From contig JAJPJA010000013.1 in the NCBI GenBank assembly GCA_021324455.1, positions 62,001 to 126,000 of the forward strand: a stretch of DNA of 64,000 bases. The letters run 5' to 3'. Positions 35,377 to 43,845 of the stretch are shown piece by piece; within the stretch, counting starts at the first letter, position 1, and each line of letters opens with the position of its first letter. Origin of the DNA: Pseudomonadota bacterium (GTDB lineage: Bacteria; Desulfobacterota; Binatia; Binatales; Binataceae). The notes under the pieces were generated by a model that was not told the DNA's origin, did no database searches, and saw nothing but the letters and a program-made list of their open reading frames with translations. The position numbers and the translations under genes were made by a program.

Positions 35377-35588
35377 ATGTGGCGCGCCGGCCAAAACATA
35401 TCGGTCAGTTGGCTTTGGCGTTGATATTTCCACTATCGCGGGGCACACTTTAATTAATCAAACGTACAACACTGGGTGCGGTTTTGAGCCGCAACGCGTG
35501 GCAACTTGCCTGCGCTGCTCCATACGCCTAGCCTTACAGGCTGAGGCGGGCGGCAGGTGTTTCGGGTTCCGACGAAGCGGCATTGGTT

Positions 35589-36956
35589 ATGGCTGAGAAG
35601 CGAATCCTCATTGCTGAAGATGACCGTCCCACCCGCGAGAGCTGGTCTGAGCTGCTGAGCTCCTGGGGCTACAAAGTTGAAGTGACCGAAGACGGCGAGC
35701 AGGCGCTGGAAGCCGCTTTGGCTCATCGTCCGCAGATCGTTCTGGCTGACCTTAAGATGGCGCGCAAGGACGGCCTCACCCTGATGCGCGAAATCCGCGA
35801 GGCCGGACTGGACCTCGCCATCGTGATGATCTCCGGCGAGGGCGACATCCCCGACGCCGTCTCCGCGATGAAGCTGGGCGCCTACGAGTACCTGCGCAAG
35901 CCGATCGACCCGGCCCATCTGAAGACCCTGCTGGCCAACATTATCGACCACCTCAGCGTGCGCGAGGAGAACGACCGCCTGCGCCGCCGCCTGCTGGGCG
36001 AGGGTGAATTGGGTCCGATGCTGGGGCGCTCGCTGCCGATGCGCAAGGTGCTGACGCTGATCGACCAGATCGCCCCTACCGATGCATCGGCGATCATCAC
36101 GGGCGAAAGCGGAACCGGCAAGGAGATGGTGGCCAAGACCATCCACGCGCTGTCCAAGCGCAGCCAGGGCCCGTACATCGCGGTCAACTGCGCGGCGATT
36201 CCCGAAACCCTGATGGAGAGCGAGCTGTTCGGCCATGAACGCGGCGCCTTTACCGGGGCGGACCGGCGCCGCGACGGCTATTTCGAACTGGCCGAGGGCG
36301 GCACGCTGCTGCTGGACGAAATCAGCGAGATGCGGGTTGACCTGCAGGCCAAGCTGCTCCGCGTGCTGGAGGAGCGCAAGCTGCGGCGGGTGGGCGGCAG
36401 CGTCGAATTGCCGCTCAACGTGCGGGTGCTGGCGGCGTCCAACCGCCCGCTGGACCGGGCCATGCGCGAAGGCCGCCTGCGCGAGGATCTCTACTACCGC
36501 CTTAACGTGTTTTCGATCGATCTGCCGCCGCTGCGCGAACGTCCCGACGACATCGCGCTGCTGGTCGACGCCTTTATCCGCCAGTTTGCCGCCCAGACCG
36601 GCAAGCCGATTCAGGCCGCGGATCACGAATGCCTGCAGGCGCTGAAGTCTCATCCATGGCCCGGCAACGTGCGCCAGCTGCGCAATGTGATCGAGCGCGC
36701 GGTAATCGTCGGCCGTCCCCCGCTGCTCACGCTGGGCGACCTGCCGGCGGAGATCAAACCGGGACAGGGCGACGGCAGTATGCAGGTGCGGCTGGGTTCG
36801 ACGCTGGACGACGTCGAACGCGAGCTGATCGTCAAGACCATCGAATTCACCGGCGGCAACAAGACTCGCGCCGCCGAGGTTCTGGGCGTAAGCTTGAAAA
36901 CACTCTACAATCGCCTTGAGCGCTATGAACGAAAGGAACCGGTGGAATCCGAGTGA
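35589..36956 (+). CDS. NtrC-family sigma-54 response regulator (455 aa)
   Basis: Receiver domain with acidic pair E10-D11-D12 and phospho-acceptor D54 (IVLADLKM). The AAA+ domain has Walker A GESGTGKE, the sigma-54 loop GAFTGA (FGHERGAFTGADRR) and Walker B GGTLLLDEI. The C-terminal Fis-type helix-turn-helix is GNKTRAAEVLGVSLKTLYNRL. It activates sigma-54 promoters on phosphorylation by the kinase 21 bases downstream. ATG 35589 is preferred over TTG 35583. Confidence 0.95.
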   Translation: MAEKRILIAEDDRPTRESWSELLSSWGYKVEVTEDGEQALEAALAHRPQIVLADLKMARKDGLTLMREIREAGLDLAIVMISGEGDIPDAVSAMKLGAYEYLRKPIDPAHLKTLLANIIDHLSVREENDRLRRRLLGEGELGPMLGRSLPMRKVLTLIDQIAPTDASAIITGESGTGKEMVAKTIHALSKRSQGPYIAVNCAAIPETLMESELFGHERGAFTGADRRRDGYFELAEGGTLLLDEISEMRVDLQAKLLRVLEERKLRRVGGSVELPLNVRVLAASNRPLDRAMREGRLREDLYYRLNVFSIDLPPLRERPDDIALLVDAFIRQFAAQTGKPIQAADHECLQALKSHPWPGNVRQLRNVIERAVIVGRPPLLTLGDLPAEIKPGQGDGSMQVRLGSTLDDVERELIVKTIEFTGGNKTRAAEVLGVSLKTLYNRLERYERKEPVESE

Positions 36957-36977
36957 TTCGCCGGGCCGCGCCTGAGC

Positions 36978-38810
36978 GTGGGGCTGCGCGCCAAACTACC
37001 CTTCACTTTCCTGGCGCTGCTGACCGCCGCCATCGTGGCGGTCAGTGGCATCTATTTGGATCGGATGCTGCGGCAGATGGCGCATGGCCTGATTACCTCC
37101 TCCGATCGCTGCAGCAAGGAAGTTTTTGAGCAGGTACGAGTCGCATTGAGCAACGCCGGCGGGGCGGAACCGGCCGCGGTGCTGCACAACGACAACGCGC
37201 TCAACACCGCAATCCGGTCCTCGGTCGCTTTCAGTGAATATGTGATCTATCTGCGCGTCACCTCGATCGACGGCCGCGATCTGGCCACCTCCGATTCGGG
37301 CCCTGACGCTTCTCCCGCCGCGCAGCGGATGGTGCGGCCGATTGCCGACCTGGAGAAGCTCGCTTCATCGCACTGGCCGCTGGGGCTGGTGCGCGCCCTG
37401 TGGAGCGACCAGATTTACGAATCCAGCCGTTCGATCGAGATCAACGGCAAGCCCTTTGGCTTCATCAAAGTCGGGGTTTCCACCGGACTGATCGCAAGCC
37501 AGGTGCATCAGATTACCGAGACGGTGGGAATCATCGCATTGATCGCGGTGATTCTGACCACCCTCGCCGCCTTCGCCATGAGCAACCTGATCCTGCGTCC
37601 GGTGCTCGCCGTCACCAGCAGCATGGAACAACTGGCCGCGGGCAACTCAGAGGTCAATCTCAACGTCGGCGGCAGTGACGAATTCAGCAGGCTGGCCGAT
37701 CGTTTCAATGTGCTTTCGCGCCGGATCCGGGCCGAACGCAACCGCTGGGAAAGCGAGCGCGGCGGCATCTTCAACGCCCTGCGTTCCATCCAGGACCTGG
37801 TGATGCTGGTCGACAGCGACGGTACCCTGCTGTTCGCCAATCAGGAAGCCCAGGATGTGCTGGGGCTGTCGGGGAGCGGAATCAGCGAAGGCAAGCCGCT
37901 GCGGATGCTGCTGGGCGCGGACCATCCGCTGATGCAGCTGATCGGTCCGGCGTTGTCGGCGGGGACCGAGGTCCGGGACGTGGCGTTTGAAATCGGCGAT
38001 CGGCTGGACCGGCGCCGCTTCCTGGTCTCGGCGCTGTCCCTGGGTCAGGGGCGGGAGAGCGCGGGGCTTCTGGTCATCATGCGCGATCTTGAACAGGTGC
38101 GCGAACTGGAAACGGTGGTGGACCAGTCCAGCCGGTTGGCGCGGATGGGCAGCCTGCTGTCCGGGGTCGCCCACCAGATTCGCACCCCGCTCAACGTGAT
38201 GACACTGCAGCTGGAGCTGCTGCGGCAGGATATCGAAGGGGGACGCGACGCCGACTCGCGCATCAACCGTGTCACCCAGGAGATCGCGCGCCTGGCCAAG
38301 GCGATCGACGCCCTGATGCGGTTCATGCGGCCGGAGCAGCTCAAATACGAACAACTTTCGCTCAACGATTTGCTGCGCGAAATTGGCGGCCAGATCACCC
38401 GAGCCGGTGTCCGCATCGACTATCAGCTCGACTCCTCTCTCCCATTCATCAGGGCCGACCGCGACCTTTTGAGCGAAGCTTTGCGCAACATGATCAATAA
38501 CGGGGTCGAAGCCATGCCGCAGGGCGGTGTGCTGGCGCTGAGCACTCGCCAGACCGACGCCGACAGCGTCGAGGTCGCCATCAAGGACAGCGGCGTGGGC
38601 ATCAGCCAGGAGAACCTGGAGCGGATCTACAATCTATATTTCACCACCAAGCAAGGTGGATCGGGATTGGGCCTGTCGCTGGCGCTGCGCGCGATCGACC
38701 TGCATGGCGGCTCGGTCGCGGTCGATTCCAAGGTGGGCGGCGGGACCACGTTCAAAATCCAACTCCCGGCGCGACCCTCGGGCGAAAGCGCGCCGGCGCA
38801 ATTGAGCTGA
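36978..38810 (+). CDS. Sensor histidine kinase (610 aa)
   Basis: Membrane kinase: TM1 (about residues 7-26), periplasmic sensor region, TM2 (about 180-205, ALIAVILTTLAAFAMSNL), HAMP, PAS domain (LVMLVDSDGTLLFANQEAQ), HisKA with H399 in GVAHQIRTPLNVM, and HATPase with NMINNGVEA, KDSGVGIS and GGSGLGLSLA. GTG start; no strong Shine-Dalgarno. Cognate partner of the preceding NtrC-type regulator. The ligand is unknown; the periplasmic region suggests an external signal. Confidence 0.93.
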   Translation: MGLRAKLPFTFLALLTAAIVAVSGIYLDRMLRQMAHGLITSSDRCSKEVFEQVRVALSNAGGAEPAAVLHNDNALNTAIRSSVAFSEYVIYLRVTSIDGRDLATSDSGPDASPAAQRMVRPIADLEKLASSHWPLGLVRALWSDQIYESSRSIEINGKPFGFIKVGVSTGLIASQVHQITETVGIIALIAVILTTLAAFAMSNLILRPVLAVTSSMEQLAAGNSEVNLNVGGSDEFSRLADRFNVLSRRIRAERNRWESERGGIFNALRSIQDLVMLVDSDGTLLFANQEAQDVLGLSGSGISEGKPLRMLLGADHPLMQLIGPALSAGTEVRDVAFEIGDRLDRRRFLVSALSLGQGRESAGLLVIMRDLEQVRELETVVDQSSRLARMGSLLSGVAHQIRTPLNVMTLQLELLRQDIEGGRDADSRINRVTQEIARLAKAIDALMRFMRPEQLKYEQLSLNDLLREIGGQITRAGVRIDYQLDSSLPFIRADRDLLSEALRNMINNGVEAMPQGGVLALSTRQTDADSVEVAIKDSGVGISQENLERIYNLYFTTKQGGSGLGLSLALRAIDLHGGSVAVDSKVGGGTTFKIQLPARPSGESAPAQLS

Positions 38811-38834
38811 TCGGGGCGCCGGGCGCGGCCCGCG

Positions 38835-39329
38835 TCAGGTCAACGAGAATGCTTCCGGTTCGGGCGGGGCGATAGCGCGGCGCCGCGTGGAGATGCGGTT
38901 GCGTGAAGCCATCCCGCGCCGCGGTTTGCCGCGCCATACGCGGATTTCACGCATGGCCGGTTCGGCCAGCGCGCGTCCGCTCTCCAAAGCTTTGGCCAGC
39001 GCGTCGGGATCGATACCCAGGGTCTCGCACAGGTTGCGGTAGGCGAAAACCCCATTGCGGCTGTGAGAATGCATCCACAGCTTGACTTCTTCGAACAGCA
39101 GGCGGCCTTTGCGGCTGCGGGCGTTGCGATACTTGTAATAACAGGCAACCGCGTCGGCCAGCACCGCGAAAGCCAAGCGGTATTCGCCGTCCTGCCAGCG
39201 GCGGCGGCCGACGATGTCGTAATATTGGGCGGGAAGAACCGCGTCTCCCCTGAAATTTGCCGGCAACAAACCCTCAAGGCGGGTTCCTGACTCCGGCTCC
39301 GATACCACCTGACGGCCCGATGTGGACAT
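38835..39329 (-). CDS. Conserved hypothetical protein near the two-component pair (164 aa)
   Basis: Soluble protein without signal peptide. A helical core (QYYDIVGRRRWQDGEYRLAF, ADAVACYYKYRN, GRLLFEEVKLWMHS, FAYRNLCETLGIDPDALAKAL) is followed by a basic tail (RGKPRRGMASRNRISTRRR). No recognised domain. GAGAGGGG lies 7 bases before ATG 39329, so a longer N-terminus is unnecessary. Convergent with the histidine kinase gene. Possible role in signalling or nucleic-acid binding is only a guess from the basic tail. Confidence 0.65.
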   Translation of the reverse strand: MSTSGRQVVSEPESGTRLEGLLPANFRGDAVLPAQYYDIVGRRRWQDGEYRLAFAVLADAVACYYKYRNARSRKGRLLFEEVKLWMHSHSRNGVFAYRNLCETLGIDPDALAKALESGRALAEPAMREIRVWRGKPRRGMASRNRISTRRRAIAPPEPEAFSLT

Positions 39330-39895
39330 TGATACGCCCCTCTCGCCGGTCGCTGGAATTCTTCTTGTTCGTGAAACCAGCAACACAAAAGAGAGAATAA
39401 GACGCGGCTGCCGGTCACCGACGCCTCAGCAGGAAGCAAATGTCGGACCATAGGCTATTTCCAACGAATCCTGAGCAAAGATCGGTCAACAGACAACCGC
39501 CCCCGCGTGTAAGATGTAGATATTACAAGCTTCGCGATGAACCGCCATTCCATCCGAATTCCGGTATTTGCCTGAAAGACATTGAGTAATTCTGCGTAAG
39601 CTCAGACTCTGCTGACAGTTGAGGCCGAACCCATGCAAGTTTTACAAACCGGATCATGGAGGAAATATTATCCGAGAGATGTTGTCTATAAGCTGGCAAA
39701 GTTAAGTTGAGATTGAAGATTATGCCTATTCTTCGAAAAAAAGGTCTACAAACGCAGATCGGCTGAGGTCGGTTGATAGCCCGCGATATCGCCTCGGTTG
39801 CCCAATCGGTCCCCATCTCTGCTATCGTGTGGCGGCCTCGTATTCGGAACGGTCGCCTTGCGGCGCTACTCAAAAACCGGGGAGGATGACGGCCT
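39330..39895. other. 566-base intergenic region, AT-richer than flanks
   Basis: Divergent intergenic stretch between the hypothetical gene and the isochorismatase-like gene. About 39480-39780 is clearly lower in GC than the rest of the window. Only short ORFs without recognisable products occur. GGGGAGG at 39879-39885 serves the downstream gene. Nothing else could be identified. Confidence 0.6.
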
Positions 39896-40543
39896 ATGCC
39901 TATCGACCTGAGGGAATTTGCTCAACCCCAGACCACCGCCCTGCTGGCGATAGAAGTCCAGCAGGGAGTTATCGGGGAATATACCCCTGCGCCGCTGTCC
40001 GCTCTGCGCGACGCCGCCGCCTCGCGGGGTTTGGTTGCACAGCTCTCAAAGCTGCTCAAAGCCGCACGAAAAGCCGGCGTACATGTATTTCATTGCCCCG
40101 CCGGCGCGCGTCCCGACGGTCTTGGCTCGATGATGAATACGCGGCTGGCGCAGGCATTGAAAAAGAGCGGACGGCGGGGAATGGTGGTGGGGTCGCCGGA
40201 ATCGGCCAACTTGCCGGGCCTGGAACCTGAGCAGGGGGATTTCGTGATCTGGCGCACCCACGGGATGACCGCCTTCCACGACAGCAGCCTCGACAGCATC
40301 TGCCGCAACATGGGCATCCGCACCATCATACCGACCGGGGTCTCAATCAATGTGGCCATAACCGGTGCTACGATCGAAGCGGTAAACCGTGCTTATCGCG
40401 TTGTAATTCCGACCGATTGCGTGGTCGGATTTCCCCCTGAATACGGTGACATGGTGCTCAAACATGCCCTGGTCGGGCTGGCGGTTCTGAGCACGGCGCC
40501 TGAACTGGCGGCCGCATGGGGAGTGGACTGGAGCGCGCTCTGA
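39896..40543 (+). CDS. Isochorismatase-fold protein lacking the catalytic triad (215 aa)
   Basis: Cysteine-hydrolase fold: ALLAIEVQQGVIGEYTPAPL, FHCPAG, GDFVIWRTHGMTAFHDSSLD, IIPTGVSINVAITGATIEAVNRAYRVVIPTDC. All three usual catalytic residues look replaced: the Asp after strand 1 by E20, the Lys by R120 or a neighbour, and the nucleophile Cys of TGVSTNxCV by A154. It may be a non-catalytic or repurposed member. The following SDR starts directly after its stop (TGAGTG), so the two are translationally coupled. Confidence 0.82.
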   Translation: MPIDLREFAQPQTTALLAIEVQQGVIGEYTPAPLSALRDAAASRGLVAQLSKLLKAARKAGVHVFHCPAGARPDGLGSMMNTRLAQALKKSGRRGMVVGSPESANLPGLEPEQGDFVIWRTHGMTAFHDSSLDSICRNMGIRTIIPTGVSINVAITGATIEAVNRAYRVVIPTDCVVGFPPEYGDMVLKHALVGLAVLSTAPELAAAWGVDWSAL

Positions 40544-41314
40544 GTGGCCGCTGCCCTGATCACCGGTGCGTCCAGCGGAATCGGGGAGCAGTTCGCTTAC
40601 GCCCTGGCGCGCCAGGGATACGGGCTGGCGTTGACGGCCCGGCGTGAGGATCGGCTCAAAAAAGTGGCGGATGAGGCGCGGCGTTTGGGCGCCCCCGATG
40701 TTCGCGTCTTTCCCGCCGATCTGAGCCGCAGGCCGGCGCCGGACCAGCTATGCCGCGCGATTACCTCCTCAGGCCTGCAAATCGAACTGCTGGTGAATAA
40801 TGCCGGCTTCGGCACACGGGGAGAATTTCAACGCCTGCCGCTGGCGCGGGAACTGGAACAGATCGACCTTAACATCACCGCGCTGGTGGCGCTGACGAGA
40901 TTGTTTCTGCCGGAAATGATCGCGGCGGGCCGCGGCAGCATAATCAACGTCGCCTCCACCGCCGGCTTCCAGGCGGTCCCGTACATGGCCACCTACGGCG
41001 CCAGCAAAGCTTTTGTCGTCAGCTTCTCGATCGCGCTGCATTATGAACTGGCGGGAACGGGAGTGAATGTGATGGCGTTGTGTCCGGGCGCCACCCGCAC
41101 GGAGTTTCAGGCGGTTGCGCACAACGGCGACACCCTGCCCGCATTCATTTATATGGACGCGGAGACGGTAGTGGCGCAGGCGCTGCGGGCGGCGCGCAAA
41201 AACCGCGCGATCTCGATCAATGGCCGACTCAACGCCGTCATGACCGAGGTACAACGGCTGGTTCCGCGCCGCCTGGCGGCCAGGGTGGCGGGAAGAATCT
41301 ACCGGCCGCAGTGA
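40544..41314 (+). CDS. SDR-family oxidoreductase, DltE-like (256 aa)
   Basis: SDR with ALITGASSGIGEQFA, TARREDRL after strand 2 (Arg favours NADP), NNAGFGTRGEF, NVASTAGFQAVPYM and catalytic YGASKAFV. C-terminal substrate loop GATRTEFQAVA. It belongs with the DltE/YqjQ-like group. GTG start immediately follows the stop of the isochorismatase-like gene. Substrate unknown; cytosolic. Confidence 0.87.
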   Translation: MAAALITGASSGIGEQFAYALARQGYGLALTARREDRLKKVADEARRLGAPDVRVFPADLSRRPAPDQLCRAITSSGLQIELLVNNAGFGTRGEFQRLPLARELEQIDLNITALVALTRLFLPEMIAAGRGSIINVASTAGFQAVPYMATYGASKAFVVSFSIALHYELAGTGVNVMALCPGATRTEFQAVAHNGDTLPAFIYMDAETVVAQALRAARKNRAISINGRLNAVMTEVQRLVPRRLAARVAGRIYRPQ

Positions 41315-41317
41315 GTG

Positions 41318-42352
41318 TCAATGCCGGCTCGGACGATCCGACGGCGTCACCTGCAGGGTCAGCTTCTCCGTGCCCCTGATCACGATGACGTTCGCGGCAG
41401 TACCCGGCTGGACTTCGGACAGCGCCCGCTGCAGGTCCTCGATTCCGGCGATCGGGCGTCCTTCCCACGCTACGATCAGGTCCTGTTCGCGCAAACCGGC
41501 CTTTTCCGCCGGGCTGCCCGGCTCGACCGCGGCCACCAACAGCGCCGCTTCGGGTCCCAGGCGATGAAAGCGCACCAGCCGCCGCGGCATCACGATATTC
41601 TGCCCGGCAAGGCCGATATAGCCGCGGGTGATCCTGCCGTCGCGCAAAAGGCGGCCGGCGATATAACGCGCGGTGTTGGCCGCAATCGCAAAGCATAGCC
41701 CCTGAGCCGGCAGAATGGTGGCGGTATTGACGCCAATCACCTCACCCCGGCTGTTGACCAGCGGTCCCCCCGAATTGCCGGGATTGAGCGCGGCGTCGGT
41801 CTGAATTACGTCGTCAATCAAACGTCCCGAGACTGACCGCAACGACCGTCCCAGCGCGCTTACCACTCCCGCTGTAACCGTGTAGTCGAACCCGTACGGA
41901 CTGCCGATCGCGATCGCTATCTGGCCCACCCGCACGGCGCGCGAATCGCCCAGCGCCGCCGCCGCCAAACCGGCGGCTCCGATACGAATCACGGCAAGGT
42001 CGGTGTCGGGATCCGAACCAATCAGGTCGGCTTCGAAGTAACGTCCATCGAGCAGGGTAACGACGATTTTGGACGCTCCATGCACGACATGGCTGTTGGT
42101 CAGGATGAAGCCGTCGGGGGTGAACAGAAAGCCCGATCCCCCGCCTGCCGGACGCCTCGGATCGGGTTGGCGGGCGTGATGCACCCGGACGTTGACCACC
42201 GCCGGGCTGACCTTTTCGGCCGCCCCCGAAACCGCGGATGAATACGCGTCCAGAAGCTGGGAGTCCGCGTTTCCAGCGGGATTTCTGCCGGCCTCGGCAG
42301 CCGCGCCGAAATCCGCTTTGTCATCGAGAAGACGGAGCGTTCTGGGTTTCAT
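41318..42352 (-). CDS. HtrA/DegP-like serine protease with PDZ domain (344 aa)
   Basis: Trypsin-like fold with triad H88 (ILTNSHVV), D118 (DTDLAVI) and S194 (NPGNSGGPL), then one PDZ domain (about residues 240-335, EPGSPAEKAGLREQDLI). No clear signal peptide or membrane segment is seen at the N-terminus, which is unusual for HtrA proteins and suggests cytoplasmic action or a missed export signal. Ends 3 bases from the convergent SDR. Confidence 0.9.
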   Translation of the reverse strand: MKPRTLRLLDDKADFGAAAEAGRNPAGNADSQLLDAYSSAVSGAAEKVSPAVVNVRVHHARQPDPRRPAGGGSGFLFTPDGFILTNSHVVHGASKIVVTLLDGRYFEADLIGSDPDTDLAVIRIGAAGLAAAALGDSRAVRVGQIAIAIGSPYGFDYTVTAGVVSALGRSLRSVSGRLIDDVIQTDAALNPGNSGGPLVNSRGEVIGVNTATILPAQGLCFAIAANTARYIAGRLLRDGRITRGYIGLAGQNIVMPRRLVRFHRLGPEAALLVAAVEPGSPAEKAGLREQDLIVAWEGRPIAGIEDLQRALSEVQPGTAANVIVIRGTEKLTLQVTPSDRPSRH

Positions 42353-42400
42353 GATCGAAACATAACCACGACGAGACGCTCCGTCTCGCCCCCTGACGAA

Positions 42401-42802
42401 TCAGAATGTCGTGGGACCCCGTCTAGCGGCCAGCGGTGTCAGGCTCTCCTGCCGTCCTTCGGGGTCAACCAGTTCCAGCGAGGCCTGGATCACGCAGCTG
42501 ACGTCGGAGTCCGAGCCGACTCCCACCTCCCCATAGACCAGAACTCTTTCCTTACCCAGGCTTTTGACCTCTTTGGAGGTCAGAGAATAGGTGGTCGAAC
42601 CGCCCGGATCGATGATCACTTCGGTGGATTTGATGAGGTTGCTTTGACCATCGAAAAACAACAGGGTTATGTCGCAGGTGGGTGCCGAGCTCAATGCCGG
42701 CGCCGAAGCCGATACTACGGGCAGGGCCAGCACGTTGAGATAGGCGGTCTGATTGTTGGTCAGTCCGAACAGCAGCGAAAAAAAGGTTGCGATAAAGCTC
42801 AT
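42401..42802 (-). CDS. Predicted exported protein of unknown function (133 aa)
   Basis: Hydrophobic N-terminus (MSFIATFFSLLFGLTNNQTA) resembling a signal or anchor, then a small beta-rich domain with two cysteines (PTCDITLLFFDGQ and SDVSCVIQASL), possibly disulfide-bonded. AAGGAGAG about 10 bases before ATG 42802 supports this start over 42847. No known domain. Upstream of the HtrA-like gene on the same strand. Confidence 0.65.
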   Translation of the reverse strand: MSFIATFFSLLFGLTNNQTAYLNVLALPVVSASAPALSSAPTCDITLLFFDGQSNLIKSTEVIIDPGGSTTYSLTSKEVKSLGKERVLVYGEVGVGSDSDVSCVIQASLELVDPEGRQESLTPLAARRGPTTF

Positions 42803-42891
42803 GCACAAAACTCTCCTTTCAGTTTGTGTCTCACAAATAAACAACAAGCTGTTAGCTTTTGCAAATCAGAACTCGATTTCCGGTTGAGTTG

Positions 42892-43422
42892 ATGAAGACG
42901 ATTGGTTTTTACTCCAAGTGGACAACTTCGGCAGGCTTCGGGCGCATGGCGCAGCCGCGAAGGACGCGTCGCGCTGCGGCACCCTGGCTGCGCATTGGAT
43001 CCCCTGCCGCCTGCGGCCTGATGGCGGCGCTGTGCCTGATGCTGGCCGGCTCCGGCTGCTCAACCCGGCAGTCCAATCCACCGGCACCCGCGGTCGCGGC
43101 GAATCCTGAGGTGGCGCGCATCCTGGAGGTTTCCTGCTACCATTGCCACTCCGATGAAGGAACCGCGGTATGGTATGCGAAGCTGCAGCCCTCGCGATGG
43201 TTCGGGGATTCGGCCCTGGCGGCGCTTAACTTCTCCGACTGGCCCGGATACGACGCCGACCGCCGCAGCGACGCAATCCGGCAGGTCGCCGCGGCGGTGG
43301 AATCCGGCACCATGCCGCCGCATGGCTATTTGCTGTTTCATCCGCAGGCGAGACTAAACGGGGCGCAAAAAGCCGCGATCCAGAGCTGGGCCGCCGGAAA
43401 GCGCGCGCGCTCCGCCCATTGA
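42892..43422 (+). CDS. Haem-binding-domain lipoprotein with CxxCH (176 aa)
   Basis: Basic N-terminus, hydrophobic segment and lipobox-like LAGSGC (C56), then a haem-binding domain with C82-Y-H-C85-H86 in SCYHCHSDEGTAVWY and a second half QVAAAVESGTMPPHGYLLFHP. This matches the Haem_bd family of small periplasmic c-type haem proteins. The start may instead be ATG 42946. Periplasmic, probably membrane-anchored; electron-transfer or redox-sensing role. Confidence 0.78.
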   Translation: MKTIGFYSKWTTSAGFGRMAQPRRTRRAAAPWLRIGSPAACGLMAALCLMLAGSGCSTRQSNPPAPAVAANPEVARILEVSCYHCHSDEGTAVWYAKLQPSRWFGDSALAALNFSDWPGYDADRRSDAIRQVAAAVESGTMPPHGYLLFHPQARLNGAQKAAIQSWAAGKRARSAH

Positions 43423-43436
43423 AACGGGGGCGCCGC

Positions 43437-43820
43437 CTATCGATAGCAGACCAATTCCAGCAGATTGCCGTCGGGATCGAGGAAATACATGCAGTCGTGA
43501 TCGCCCCAATCGATAATCGGGGCGCATTCGACGCCGGCCGCGGTCAACTCCGCCCGGGCTTGCGCGAAATCGTGGCGGGCGGCCTTGAACGCATGATGGG
43601 CCTTGCCCAGCGGATGCCCAATCAGGGCGCCGCGTTCAGCCGCCGATAGCGGCGGCCGCCGCACGCCGAACAGCGCCAGGTTCTGCCCGCCGCATTCCAT
43701 CAGCACCTGATCGCCCAGGCGCGCCACCACCACGAAGCCCAGCACCGTGGTGTAGAAATGCTCGGCGCGCTTGAGATCGTTCACTTCCAGTCCGTAATGG
43801 TCCAGGCGTTCGAGTTTCAT
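43437..43820 (-). CDS. VOC/glyoxalase-family protein (127 aa)
   Basis: Paired beta-alpha-beta VOC module: RLDHYGLEVNDLKRAEHFYTTVLGF, then HHAFKAARHDF and a metal-site MYFLDPDGNLLELVCYR. H7, H82-range and E122-range residues can bind metal, as in glyoxalase I or fosfomycin-resistance-like proteins. AGGAG 8 bases before ATG 43820. Substrate unknown. It does not carry the Cys pair of ArsI. Confidence 0.85.
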   Translation of the reverse strand: MKLERLDHYGLEVNDLKRAEHFYTTVLGFVVVARLGDQVLMECGGQNLALFGVRRPPLSAAERGALIGHPLGKAHHAFKAARHDFAQARAELTAAGVECAPIIDWGDHDCMYFLDPDGNLLELVCYR

Positions 43821-43845
43821 CGGCGCAACTCCTGTTGCCTGACAA

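Noticed and set aside
35499-35513. Possible sigma-54 promoter (TGGCAACTTGCCTGC, GG-N10-GC) before the NtrC-type regulator
   Set aside because: Only the GG and GC positions and part of the consensus match; the TTGC part is not aligned, so a chance match is likely.
39523-39873. 116-aa minus-strand ORF in the AT-rich gap
   Set aside because: No recognisable domain, no ribosome site and no neighbour logic; left as unassigned intergenic sequence.
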